A DNA stretch of 64,000 nucleotides from Kingdonia uniflora (taxonomy: Eukaryota; Streptophyta; Magnoliopsida; Ranunculales; Circaeasteraceae): contig JACGCM010000674.1 of NCBI GenBank assembly GCA_014058105.1, positions 930,001 to 994,000 of the forward strand, written 5' to 3'. The position numbers and the translations under genes were made by a program. Below the pieces are notes generated by a model, which saw only the letters and a list, made by a program, of their open reading frames with translations, was not told the DNA's origin and made no database searches. Positions within the stretch are counted from its first letter, which is position 1, and every line of letters starts with the position of its first letter. Positions 22,399-33,440 of the stretch are shown in pieces.

Positions 22399-23883
22399 AC
22401 TAGGATGCGTTTTATTGAGATGCTATTTTAAGCCGATTTTTCCATCTTTTATGTTATTTTTATTTATTTTTATAGTAAGTTGTAGTATAGTAGTATAGTG
22501 GCCTGTAATAGCATATAGTGTTTCTATTATTATCGTTTCTCTTTTTGTTTCTCTAGTTAAGTTTTAAAAAAAAAAAAAAAAAAAGATTGTTTCGAGTGTT
22601 TGGCGCTACAGTAGCTGTGAAGTCTGTCCCTGAATGTTCCACCATTTTTGATCATCTATACTTCACAGTTGGGAAATATGTTTTCTACAAAAGTTTTAGA
22701 TAATTCAAAACCCTTTCCGAATTGATATAGATCATATTTTTCTGTCTTGTCGTTTGTGAGTTACAAATTTTTGAAAAAACAGTCTCCGTTAAGAATGTAG
22801 TGTTCATTAATCACTTGTTTAGAGTGGCAGGGAAGCTAAATTCTAGAAAACTTTCTTCTTGAATTTCTTTCCTTTCTGAATTATCTTTTCAAATTGATAT
22901 TATTTAATGCTCTCTCTCAACCAACCAGAAAAGATATGTGTATATGAAAATCAGGATATCATAGAATATAATAAACTTGGAAATTGAATTAATATTGTTG
23001 TCGGAAGTTCACTAATCTTTTTTCACTTATTTTGCAGGATAGTCACAAAGTTGAAAACGAGACAACAATACGTAAAGCCAAAAGCATCATCAAATTCATC
23101 CTTCTTGTTCCCCCTAAGTGAAGGGGCACTTCCTTCTTTCGCCCCCTAAGTGAAGGGGCGGCCACAGCTACACCGGGAAACACTTCCCGTAGGTTGGTAC
23201 TCCTTAAAACTTAACATCTAGAAGGGGTACATATCCACTCTGCCCCGGCACTAAGACATATAAAGTCGTGTGGACTGTGCAAATACACGATGCTCTAATA
23301 AAAAAATTGCTATGGTTGGATTGACATATTGCTGTGTTTAATATTCTTTTTTATTCTAACATTAGTAAAGGTAAAAACTGTTAGAGACTTTTGGAATTTC
23401 ATCACCCAAAAAGCTCTCCAACAGTGGGACCACCCATTAGGGATACGAAGAAATTCGTATCACACAAAAATTGAACGTCCCGAACCTCAAAATAAATGTT
23501 AATAAAAAAGAGTAGCAAGATTTTCGCGGGATTTCATCACCCAACGGATAGGTGTACCAGACCGGGGGACAAACACGGGTTCATATGATATGGCCCCAGC
23601 CTAGTGCTACGAAATACTGACTATAGGTTTGCGACGTCACCGTTCCGAGTGCTGACGTATGATAAGGCGACTTGCTCGGGCGTGAAGACTGAACATCTAC
23701 TTTAAGCTGGTACTAGCATAGTGACGCAGGGGAGTATAGGAACCAAAGCCTTTTACCATCCTACCCATTTTGAACATAGAAGAATATAGGGGAGACCTAA
23801 TTATTACTTCTAAAAAATGTTGATGTGCTAGATTTTAGGCTTGATTGGTTATTTATTGCATTGGGTGTTGCTTTTATTTCAAA
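22399..23883 (+). other. Element D 5' untranslated region
   Basis: No gene. Long leader collinear with element C's leader (C minus strand 62062-60600); shared landmarks are CTTCACTTAGGGGGCGAA-type blocks near 23110-23165 and the TTTAAGCTGGTACTAGCATA block near 23700. An A-run of about 19 bases lies at 22566. Confidence 0.8.
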
Positions 23884-25535
23884 ATGTCATACATGCAAGA
23901 ACATTGGAATATGTACAGCTCATAATTCGATATCCCGCAACAACCTCATAATCATTTTCAATCATGGGATCACCAAAAATCTCAATACATGAAACCTTTC
24001 CAATCTTATTCATATATGCAGTCCCATCAGTCCGTTCAGTCATTCAATCAGTTTCCACCCGCTCCACCCAAACCTTCTTTGGAAGATACCCTTGCTCTCT
24101 TCATGCAACAATCAATAGAAAGTCAAAAACAAGTATTACAATTTCAGCAACAAATGATACAATTCCAACAACAAACATTGGTAAATCAAACTTCTAAGAC
24201 CCAATCAATTTCTAGATTAGAGACTCAGATAACTCAGTTGTCAACTACGTGGAGTGAAATAGAGCATGAAAAACTTCTAAAAAATGAAGAAGAAGAATCC
24301 GAAGTTAAATCCCCTTGTGATTTAGAAATGAATGAATTCAAGCGTAATCAAGGAATATTTTTTCCATGGGGTGAATGGATACCATATTGTGAGACAGATT
24401 TAGAAGATGAATATTTTAAGGTCGACGATCATATGTCACAAGAAGATCTTAAAGAAGCCCTCCAAATTCAACCATGGATGTCACCATCCATCATTTCATT
24501 TGTTAACCCAATAAATTGTTTCGAGGAAACTATGACCGAGACTAAATATTTTTCCCTCTCCTCTAATAATTTTTCTGGCGATGATGATGACGAGATAAAA
24601 TATGAATATATGGAATCACCATCTCATTATACGATAATTTGCGAGGAATTTGTAGATGATGATATTTGTACCAAAGTTAAAAAATTAGAAATTATCGAAC
24701 CTGCTACAGATGTTATCAACTTATCATTTCCTTCTCAGTCTCCTTATGAGTCACCTCAACCTTGCCTTGAGCCGCGTCCACCTGACACAAATTATAATGT
24801 TGAAAACCAGTGGGTGGACGACTCCCTTCTTTACAAGATATACTACTATTATTGGGGGTTGATTATGTTTTGGTTACTCATTCACCAACCACACCTATAC
24901 CTATGCCCACATCTCCATTTCACGAGCCTAATGGGTGTACCATAACCATAAATGATTTTGAGGACTTGTACGGAGATAATTCTTGTTATATTTCTGTTAA
25001 TGAATGTTTTAATTATTTTGAGGACTCGAATGATCCTGAGATTCGTGAAATGGTACAATCATTAGCATCTGAAAATATGTTTCAACTTGGCCATGTCCCT
25101 AAGCCAATGAATACCCAAGTCAATGATCAGGATGAGTCCTTTGAGATAAGTTGTAATTTTAGGCACATAAATTTTAAATGTTTGTTAGAGTCAATTGTTC
25201 CCCGATCCCCACATCCACAAATATGTTATATAGCTTTTCTTCAACTAAAAAAAAATATCTTTTTGAAAAATTATAATTTTGGGGATGCCTCACAGACTTG
25301 CTTTGTCAGAACTACCTATTATATTTTTTGGAATATCAACGATAACATGGGGGTTTTGAAAATTTTTAAAGAAAATATCTTTCCAAGAAAATCGAGTTTT
25401 GAATCTAGTACATTTTTGGGGATGAATACTTGTATACCAATCTTCTTATTTACTACAACACGTAGTAATCATATGATTGTATTGAAAATTCTAAAGGAAA
25501 ATATGTTCCCTGGGTATGTGTTTGCTTTATCTTGA
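23884..25535 (+). pseudogene. Element D acidic ORF with gag-derived Gln-rich segment
   Basis: Starts MSYMQEHWNMYSS; a TAA at 23923-23925 breaks it, and the frame then stays open to 24945. Residues at about 24050-24240 (PPKPSLEDTLALFMQQ, QQQMIQFQQQTLVNQ, SRLETQITQLST) closely match the middle of element C's gag, a Gln-rich probable coiled coil. The rest is acidic (KNEEEESEVKS, SGDDDDEIKYEYMES) and does not resemble gag, protease or pol. A frameshift near 24810-24830 moves the reading to a second frame that runs to 25535 (NDFEDLYGDNSCYISVN; EIREMVQSLASENMFQLG). About 550 residues in total before decay. I do not recognise the acidic part. Confidence 0.7.
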
Positions 25536-27148
25536 AGAAAAAAGTTTTTCTTGATTTGTCTAAAATTTTCAACTTGGAATCATCATATAATAGGCAAAGT
25601 TTTTAGAAAAAATCTTTTTCATAGAGAATTAGTGTTCAACTCTCTCTGGTTTTTACAAAATATATCTGCCCAATTAAGGGCTAATATTAAGGAACACCAT
25701 TCATGTGTTATCTAGTTTTTGAAAGAGAATTTGTAACCAGGATAATACATCACCTTTTTAACTTCGTACCCTTCCAGTCATATTGAAAATTTTAAGTTTG
25801 GGGGTACATTCGTCTGGCTGAAGACAGTAAACTTAGCGCTTCTTGGGAGGCAACCCAAGACACATTCAGGAGAAAAATTATAGCTTTAATTCCTCCATTT
25901 TTTTTATGCTCTCAAACATTGAGGGCAATGTTTTATTTAAGTTTGGGGGTATGAAAACATTTCTTTAAATACTTTTTGAAGAAAAGTGAAATAATGACAC
26001 TTTGATAATTTATGATATATTTTTTGAGAATTTCCAAACACTTAAACTGATTTTACCTTGACATAAATATTATGAAAAACCTAAATTTTGAAATTGTACC
26101 AAGTATACACTAGAATATTTTGGAATATCTTAACATAGATTTATTATCTTTTTATTAGTGACTAATTCAAGTTAACTTGGAATATTTTGAAAACATGCAC
26201 TTCACTGTAGTTTTGCAATTAATACCTTCAATAGATTTTTGTTCAGTATAAGGAAAATTTAGCATTTATGTTAGGAATAGTTTGCTATAAGGGAGACAAC
26301 TGCCTAAGAATAAGTTCATTCCTAAGAATAAATAATAAGCCAAATGTGTTCTAAAAACTTTCACGCTGTAAGGCTACTCGCATGATTAAGAGCTGAAAAA
26401 AGAAAAATTATCACCAATCTCGAGTTTGACCATGAACTATGTGAAAGGAGCACAATAAAATATTACTTGTGAGAATCCAGAGTCTAGGTCATGATGAGGC
26501 ACCACACCTTGACAACCTTAGCTGACTGGTGGGGATTGTAGACCAAAAACTTCTTGTAATGGAGGCTTCACTAAGAAACAATGTACTCAATAAGAAAAGA
26601 CTTAGAGAAATAAAAAATAAATAAAAAATTCTAGGAAGAAGAATTGACTAAGGCACTTGTCGTACTGACCGTTGAATTTATTCCAGTAAGAACTAGACTA
26701 CCAAAAAACTGAGTAAATTATTCTAGACAACGTATTAGACTATAAAACTATTTTCATTGTACACTCAAATATAACTAAAGAAAAATACTTGAATCTCTTT
26801 CTAATCTTGAGGTAGTACCTCTAGTTTCGGATAAGCTTAAAATATTCTTTGGTATACTTAGAAAAATAACAATTTTGAGAATTTTTTCATTGATATATTT
26901 TTGTCACAACTAAGTAAGGATAAGTTCACAGGAAATGATTCATATGTATTCTAGAATTGCTTAAAATTTCATTATTGACTTTTGTGGGTATAGTCACTGC
27001 AAACCCTCACGAGACAATACTCGTCCACCAGGATAAACCTGGGGGTTTAACGGCCTGTTGCATACGCTAAATACAACCGCTTGACATGCGAAAATGGTTT
27101 TTGTTTACTTTTTCTCGAGGACTAGCAAAATATAAGTTCGGGGGTACT
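25536..27148 (+). other. Element D 3' untranslated region and polypurine tract
   Basis: No gene. From about 25790 it is collinear with element C's 3' UTR (C minus strand 55010-53631). It ends AAGTTCGGGGGTACT directly before the 3' LTR, a polypurine-tract equivalent. Confidence 0.8.
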
Positions 27149-28069
27149 TGATAGACACGTAATATTTACGTGTACAACTCCTAAATTTATATATCTATCT
27201 AGCCATTTATTAAATTAAGTTTGAGACTAATAATACTTTTGTTTGTATTTACAGAAATCGGTCACATGATAAACAAGTCATATATTTTCCGGTTTTTAAC
27301 GAAGAACAAGGGTGATGCACTCCAACAATGAGGATCTTGGAGAGTGTAAATCAAAGTTCATAGCAGTAAAGTTTATTATTTCTCTTTTTCTTGTCTTTTA
27401 CTTTTTTTGCAGTAATAGTAGTATGGCAATGATCAAAAGGATGAGTAGCTAATCTTCTTAGCCAAGGCTAGAGGAAGCTCCACCCAATGTAGCATTAGTA
27501 TAGATTGTGTAGCTTAGTTAGAGTAATTACTTTATCTTTATCCTGGAATATTGCATATTTGTATTCCTTCATCCTAGGCTTGACCATAGCTAGGATTAGG
27601 AGGAATAAAAAATATAAATAACCATCTTGTTTGACCATAACAAGATAGGTTAGGAACATGGAGAAGAGAACATAATCCATGCTTATCAACCGGACCATGG
27701 TTGAATAAGTTGGTTTATGGGTAGCTCCCAATTACTAAATCTTTTGTATCATTTGATGTATTGCATATGCCCGACCAAGGATATGCGATACGAGAACTCG
27801 TAATTTACTTTAATTATTTATGCTATCTAACGGTTACAAAGGGTGGAGTGGAATCGATGCCTTGGTTTCCACTCCAATTTATCTTGTAACTTGTTTTGTT
27901 CTTCTTTTTATTTCAAAACCTACACAAACTCGTTGTTATTGGATAAAACTAGTAGCTCGAAGTATGATTCGCCCCACAAGTCTCTTGGGATACGACCCCG
28001 CTTTCCTTTGTACTTAACGGTACACCGTGCGCTTGCGGGTCTTTTAAGACGTCGGTTTATAATCGATCA
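27149..28069 (+). repeat. Element D 3' LTR with internal deletion
   Basis: 921 bp. Relative to the 5' LTR about 190 bp are missing between CTCCAACAATGA and GGATCTTGGA, which removes the TATA region. ATGA microhomology is present at the junction. Confidence 0.9.
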
Positions 28070-28074
28070 TTTAC

Positions 28075-28596
28075 CATACAAATTAACCAAAGCCACAATG
28101 AAATATACCTTCGAATCCTCCAGGGCTTCGGATTGCCACCACGGCATAGCTCAACCCCAGATTGAAGGTAGACAGCTCAACAGACATACACTAGTATAAA
28201 ATAGTTGTATCTAAGGTAATATTTGTAATTTGACTTCTCTATGAGGACCTAACCTTTTCATCCTCTATAAATAGGATAGGAAAGTCACCATAAAAGAGTT
28301 GGAGATTTTTTTCCCCCACACATCCTTGAGAAGCTCTGACAACCTTCGAGTACATTCTAAAAGCTTGAAGACTCAGTCTACTCGAGCCATTATTTGTAAT
28401 CTCATCCATTTATACATTCATTACTTAAAAATCTATACCCGATGTCGTGGGGGAATCCCATTCTAGGACTTTGCGCAAGTGTGTCTACTAGAATCTTTAC
28501 ATTTCTATAAAATATATGTTTGTTAGAACCTCTATGCGAGTGTAAAATCAGTGGTGTAAGAGTTTAATCTCCCCTCTACGAGATTAGGCCCCTACA
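28075..28596 (+). repeat. Element A 3' LTR, right piece
   Basis: Resumes after element D and ends AGGCCCCTACA. It matches 49745-50265 over the TATA box (CTCTATAAATAGG near 28263), CCTTGAGAAGCTCTG and the GAATCCCATTCTAGGACT block. Confidence 0.9.
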
Positions 28597-29879
28597 ATTT
28601 TGTAAGACGTGTCTCTATATCTTATTAAAGTACCTTATTTATTAGAGAATGACAGTTATTAGGCTCGAGGCCTCCACTTGGTATCTCGGAAACATTCAGA
28701 ATGGAGAAAATTTGGCAATTGCTGACCATTGGCGTATCTAACCTTGCTGGAGAATAACATTTTGTTAGCTTTTCTGCATTTTCTAGGAAGAAAAACTCTT
28801 TAGGCTTTCATTTGACATTTTTCTGTATGAACTGATCCTAGCACATTGTACTTGGTATGTTGCACGCTGAATTGTTATCTTCCCATAACATGTGCATTTT
28901 ATGTTACATATCGAAAGATTGACGCTATGTTGTGCTTTAAATGTTCTTTTGTTTTGATCTGTCTTACGTACTACCCAACAGACGTAATGTATGAATCACC
29001 CCGAACAACCTTGATGTTCTATTTTAGTGGAAGAAGGAAAGATGATGTCACTGAAAAAATTTCATTTGTGTTGGAAAATAACCTATGTTCACTTCTCACC
29101 AACAATTAAAAGCTTGAATATCTGACTTAGTCATACAAAGAAATAGATAAAAATATTTTTACTAGACAAATGATATATATAATAAGCGTGTCCCTGAAAA
29201 GTCAGCATTATCGTTGAAATTTCTAATTTCTGTTGAACGCAGGGAAATGTTGCATCGATTACAAATCACCAACAACTCAAGCGTTGATAAGTGTACGAAA
29301 GAATTCTGGATGCCAATGGCACTGATAAGTATGTGCATGATTGATTTTTTTTTCCAGCATATATTCCCCTGCGATTTACCCTACCTCACAATAGCTAAGG
29401 GGCCTTAAAGTCTGAAGTTTGTTGTTTCTGTTGAACGATAGAAAATATAGTTTACATATTACAAACAAAAATTTTAACATCACATTTTGGTAGTCAAAGA
29501 AACTAAATATCATTGAAAGTGACGGAAGAATATGTGATTTTGGCTGTAATATGTCTGTTTTGTTAAACAATCGAAATCTTAAATGCTCCCACACAAATAA
29601 AACATAAAATAAATATAAGAGCATTCTCTTCGATCACATAATTCGAAACAGAGCAAACAATGCATTTTTATTCCAACAATTTCATAACCAAACAATAGTA
29701 ATTCAACAAATAACATATCACCATTGAAAATATGCAAACAGTGTGCCAAACAAATAATCCAGATTACAATTATAACTTGTACTTAAGCCAACTCCTTTAT
29801 TTCCACTCTCTTTACTTAAACACAATCAATACGATTAGTAAGAAAACAAAGAAGAACTTCAATGATACGATAAAAAGGG
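28597..29879. other. No gene recognised
   Basis: AT-rich sequence downstream of element A and upstream (3' side) of the proline-rich gene. Short frames at 28846-29109 and 29214-29408 show no known motif. Part of 29640-29879 is probably the 3' UTR of the minus-strand gene. Confidence 0.6.
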
Positions 29880-30767
29880 TTAGTAACCGGTGGGAGGGGG
29901 AGGAGAGTTGTAGTAGTATGTACGAGGAGGAAAAGTTGACGGTGGGGGCGGAGACTTGTAAAAATATGTAGACGGTGGGAATATATGATGGTACGGCCAA
30001 GGAAGCCATGTTGGGGTTGACGGGGGTGGTGACTTGTAGTTGTAGGGATCACGAGGGGGCAATATTGGAGATGGTGGCGGTTTAGGGAAGTATGGGTGAG
30101 GAGGAGATAGTGTTGGTGATGGTAGTGGGGGTGATTTAGGGAAGTATGGAGGAGGAGGAGGAGATAGTGATGGTGTGGGTGGTGATTTATGACCATTGGG
30201 AGGAGGAGAACAAGGAGTACTCAATGGAGTTGGGGGTGGCTTTGGTTTAACATAAGGTGTTGGTGGTGGTGATGTTGACGTTGACGGTGGAGGTGGTGAT
30301 TTATGACTATAGGGAAGAGTACTAGATGGGGTTGGGGGTGGCTTTGGCTTTACATAAGGCGGTGGTGGTGGTGAAGATGACGTTGACGGTGGTGATTTAT
30401 GAGGGGTTGGATAAGGAGAAGCTGGCGAAGGTGGAGGTGGGGATTTATAGTAGGGCTTGGGAGACACTGGAGACGGGCGAGGCGGGGGAGACTTGTAAAA
30501 ATAAGGGTCATGAGGTGGTGATGAGTACGGTGGAGGTGGTGACTTGTACTGATAAGTTGGCTGAGGCGGAGAATTATAATAAGGCTTAGGTGGCCACACC
30601 CATAAAGGTGGCGGTAAATCAAAATGATATGGAGGAAAATGAGGCCATGTCGGGAAATGTGCTGGAAGCTGTGGTGCCTCGTAAAAGTAGGGCTTATTTG
30701 CTCCTACATTGGAGATCATAAAACAACATACCAAAGCATAAACTAGACAAGGCCATAGCTTCACCAT
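29880..30767 (-). CDS. Extensin-like proline-rich cell-wall protein
   Basis: An intact single-exon frame of about 295 residues. The chosen start, MVKLWPCLVYALVCC, begins a hydrophobic signal peptide with likely cleavage after NVGA; an upstream in-frame Met at 30791 would only add MSERKRER. The mature part is dominated by Y-K-SPPPP, SPPPPPY and KPKPPPTP repeats and ends NSPPPPTGY. Such Ser-Hyp repeats are the O-glycosylation sites of extensins, and Tyr-x-Tyr pairs (YFYKSP, YYYNSP) allow wall cross-linking. It would act in the extracellular matrix. A TATA box lies about 70 bp upstream of the ATG. It is the only clearly intact host gene in the window. It could also be called a hybrid proline-rich protein; no C-terminal 8-Cys domain is seen. 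Confidence 0.9.
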   Translation of the reverse strand: MVKLWPCLVYALVCCFMISNVGANKPYFYEAPQLPAHFPTWPHFPPYHFDLPPPLWVWPPKPYYNSPPQPTYQYKSPPPPYSSPPHDPYFYKSPPPRPSPVSPKPYYKSPPPPSPASPYPTPHKSPPSTSSSPPPPPYVKPKPPPTPSSTLPYSHKSPPPPSTSTSPPPTPYVKPKPPPTPLSTPCSPPPNGHKSPPTPSLSPPPPPYFPKSPPLPSPTLSPPHPYFPKPPPSPILPPRDPYNYKSPPPSTPTWLPWPYHHIFPPSTYFYKSPPPPSTFPPRTYYYNSPPPPTGY

Positions 30768-30835
30768 TCTCTCTCTCTTTCTTTCACTCAAGATCTAGCA
30801 GTGACTAATGATACATCAATGGGGTACTCTAAGCT

Positions 30836-30847
30836 CCTTTTATAGTG
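30836..30847 (-). promoter_or_regulatory. TATA box of the proline-rich protein gene
   Basis: Minus strand CACTATAAAAGG, about 70-80 bp upstream of the ATG at 30767, a plausible plant core promoter distance with a short leader. Confidence 0.7.
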
Positions 30848-30849
30848 GA

Positions 30850-33153
30850 GTAGACCAGAAACCCAAAACCTTATATTATACTTCAATATCACATTTTATT
30901 CCACCACTGGATTTTGGGTCTCTACTAACCCACTATATTGTTTCTCACTTACATGTTTGGTCACAAGTCATGAAGAATGCATGTAAGAAAATTAAGGGTT
31001 AATTGAAACATTTAGCTAATGTTACTGTACCCAATTGACCTGCAGTCCCTGATGTCTGAAAATGTTCAACGCGTCTATTGAGATGAGCAAATGAACAAAT
31101 ATCGTTTTCCTGAAAGCTTCTGCCAAGTGCCAAGTATATATAATTACATTTGTCACGATTGGGTGCTAGTTAAGGAAAAAGTTCTTTTTCTGATCGCCAT
31201 GGCAATCCTGTTAGAAAAACAAGATGATCTAGCTAGGTTCATAAATTATCACCATTTGCCCAACTAGTATCTGGGATGACGTGACTACGATTCATAATTT
31301 GTTTCAATTTGCCTGCCTACCCCCCCTGGGGACATGAGATCCATGGGGCAGACACACATGCAAAGTAAGTCGCAATAATTCCTAGCAAGTAGCCACATGT
31401 GCGGTGGTTAGTCGACCTCAGGACCTTTGCTTCTTGAGGTATATATGGTCTAGAGTTGCACCAACTCCCGTTCAGTTAAAGTTGAGTCTGTTGATGACAT
31501 TTGAAAGCTGTAACATTTGAGACACAATCACCAAGGGCTCACATTTTCCAGCTTTGCCAACAATTATTTGCAAACCGACTACTGATGTGATTAAGACGTT
31601 ATCTTCAATCACAATCCTATAACCATAAGAATATATTTATACAGATAGCTGTGGCTTTGCATTATATGTCTCAGACACCTGCTCGTAGTGTTAGCTTCAC
31701 TCTTCTGTTCCTTTCAAAATAGAGATATCTGTAGGCACCTAATCATGCACTAAATATTTACTATATGCATGTCTAGGAAAGATACGAAGATATGTAGGGT
31801 TGGACATTTGGCCCTAATTAGGGCAATTTGTAACTTGAGCTAATAAACTAGATCCCTATTTGGATTATAAATAGTAAAACTAGTACTAACAAATGAAAAA
31901 ATGAGACCGTAGGCCCTTGTCGATCATGATTTGGTTAAATGTCATTACCTTGAAATGTTAAATTAAGGGTGATATTTTTCTTCTTCATCATCTTTTTCAT
32001 CATCTTCTCAAGTCCCTTTCAGTAGTTTTTCTTCTTCTTATATTTTACTGTTTTCTACTATATAACAAGTTTTTGCCAACTAATTTCTTTGCATTTTATA
32101 AAAAATTTCGCAGAATGATTCAGTTGTCGGTGTTTGATTCATGGAGGTACTTGTCTCCTATTCGAGAAAGAGAAGATGCATATTGTTCTCTAGAAAACTT
32201 ATATAAGAAGCTTTCAAATTATTTATGATCATGTGACGATACTAGAATATATATAGCTTGATTTGAATCAAATCTTATCAATTAACCTCCATCAAGCGAG
32301 TTTCGCTATGCTTAGTTGTGACCGAGGATAAAGTAGCAAATACTTTAAAAGCACACATCCTGGCCCCGATGTGTTTTTATGTTTATCAAGCGTAAATGAA
32401 ATTCTACAATAAACAGTACTTGTAGAGTATAACTTACTTTCAGCTTTGCCCGGTGAGGCATAAGTAGTAACCACTTCACAGCAGCTATTTTGCAAAACAA
32501 TGATGTAGAACAATCGTTGCAAATTGAGAAAGGCGCGCGGGACTCTCAATCGAATAACAAAATCGAGAATATCACTTGTGACTTTAGTGACTAGTGAGGC
32601 TAACAGTGCTGGAGCTGAAGGTAGTGCAAACAGTAACATTTGTTACTCATAAAAACATATATATCACTGAGATCAGACTTATGAGTCTTCCTTCAAGATT
32701 GATATTTAAAAGCGAGCTACATATATAACCACGGAGCGTATCAAAAGCAAATGTTATGCTCCCCCCTAGGTGCTTTCACTCTAAACACTGATGGCTCTCT
32801 TAGAGACGATAGTCCATACAGGGAAATCAATTGTTACATACACACATTTTCCGATGTTCCGTCTATTGCATGCCATACTTGAGCACCATGCAGTTGAGAT
32901 GGGGCTGAAATATTAAGATCTAATATCTTGCCATTGCATATTTTCTGTCTGTGTATATTTTGCATACATTTTAGTTTCCTTTTGTACTACTACAAATCCC
33001 AGAAATTATGAAGGTGATATATGCTATGTACTACTATATAAACTTGAGTGTACAATGAATAAAAACAAATAATTCTTCTTTCAATTGTCTTTTATCTCCT
33101 ATCATATTTCATCATGAAATGGCGCATAACATTCAAAGGATTTGCCTAGGGAC
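30850..33153. other. No gene recognised; promoter side of the proline-rich gene and spacer
   Basis: AT-rich. A 115-residue minus-strand frame at 32292-32639 (MLLFALPSAPALLASLV) ends an apparent exon-like stretch near a donor-like AAAGTAAGT, but shows no motif I can name. I see no repeat boundary here. Confidence 0.5.
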
Positions 33154-33156
33154 TGA

Positions 33157-33440
33157 CACTAGAAAAAAAGAAGATTATTAGGGACAAGATATTAGAGAGA
33201 GTAAATTTGTCTCTAATAATATCACATTTGGGACGGTTTTGATTCCGTCTCTTATTATTTTTGTTTTTGGGACGGAAAAAATCACCCCGTCCTTAATAGT
33301 ATAAGTTTAGGGACAGTTGGATATACCCGTCCCTAATTGTATAAGTTCAGGGACGGTGAGACATGGCCATCCCTAATAAGTTATGTTTAGGATTAACCCA
33401 CCGTCCCCAATAGTTATAATGCTTAGGGATTGCGGGGAAA
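33157..33440. repeat. Element F left TIR and subterminal repeats
   Basis: The TIR is followed by repeated GGGACGG and CCGTCCCTAAT blocks (for example near 33230, 33272, 33305, 33330, 33350), the typical subterminal binding array for a CACTA TNPA protein. Confidence 0.85.

Larger units (their letters stand above)
21266..28069 (+). mobile_element. Element D: non-autonomous element with Athila-type LTRs
   Basis: Bounded by direct LTRs starting TGATAGACACGTAATATT and ending AATCGATCA, with 5-bp flanks TCTAC (21261-21265) and TTTAC (28070-28074), one mismatch. A decayed PBS follows the 5' LTR. No protease, RT or integrase is present. Its LTRs, 5' UTR (22376 to about 23860) and 3' UTR (about 25780-27148) match the corresponding parts of element C, but the coding region differs. 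It would have depended on an autonomous partner such as C. It sits inside A's 3' LTR, so it is younger than A. Confidence 0.92.
4012..28596 (+). mobile_element. Element A: 5'-truncated Tat-type Ty3/gypsy element
   Basis: A plus-strand LTR retrotransposon missing its 5' LTR, gag and most of pol. Visible parts are integrase (4056-5012), a tandem array (5040-5960), an antisense accessory gene (6240-8586 and 19411-20930), a polypurine tract at 21182-21195 and a 3' LTR split into 21196-21265 and 28075-28596. Elements B and D interrupt it. Its LTR matches the 5' LTR of element E at 49670-50265 in start, TATA region and end, so A and E are one family. The Tat assignment comes from the integrase text plus an antisense extra ORF between integrase and the 3' LTR. 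Confidence 0.85.

Noticed and set aside
29816..30622. Other frames over the proline-rich gene (His-rich and Gly/Val-rich ORFs)
   Set aside because: Low-complexity shadows of the repeat-rich coding frame; none has a signal peptide or consistent start.
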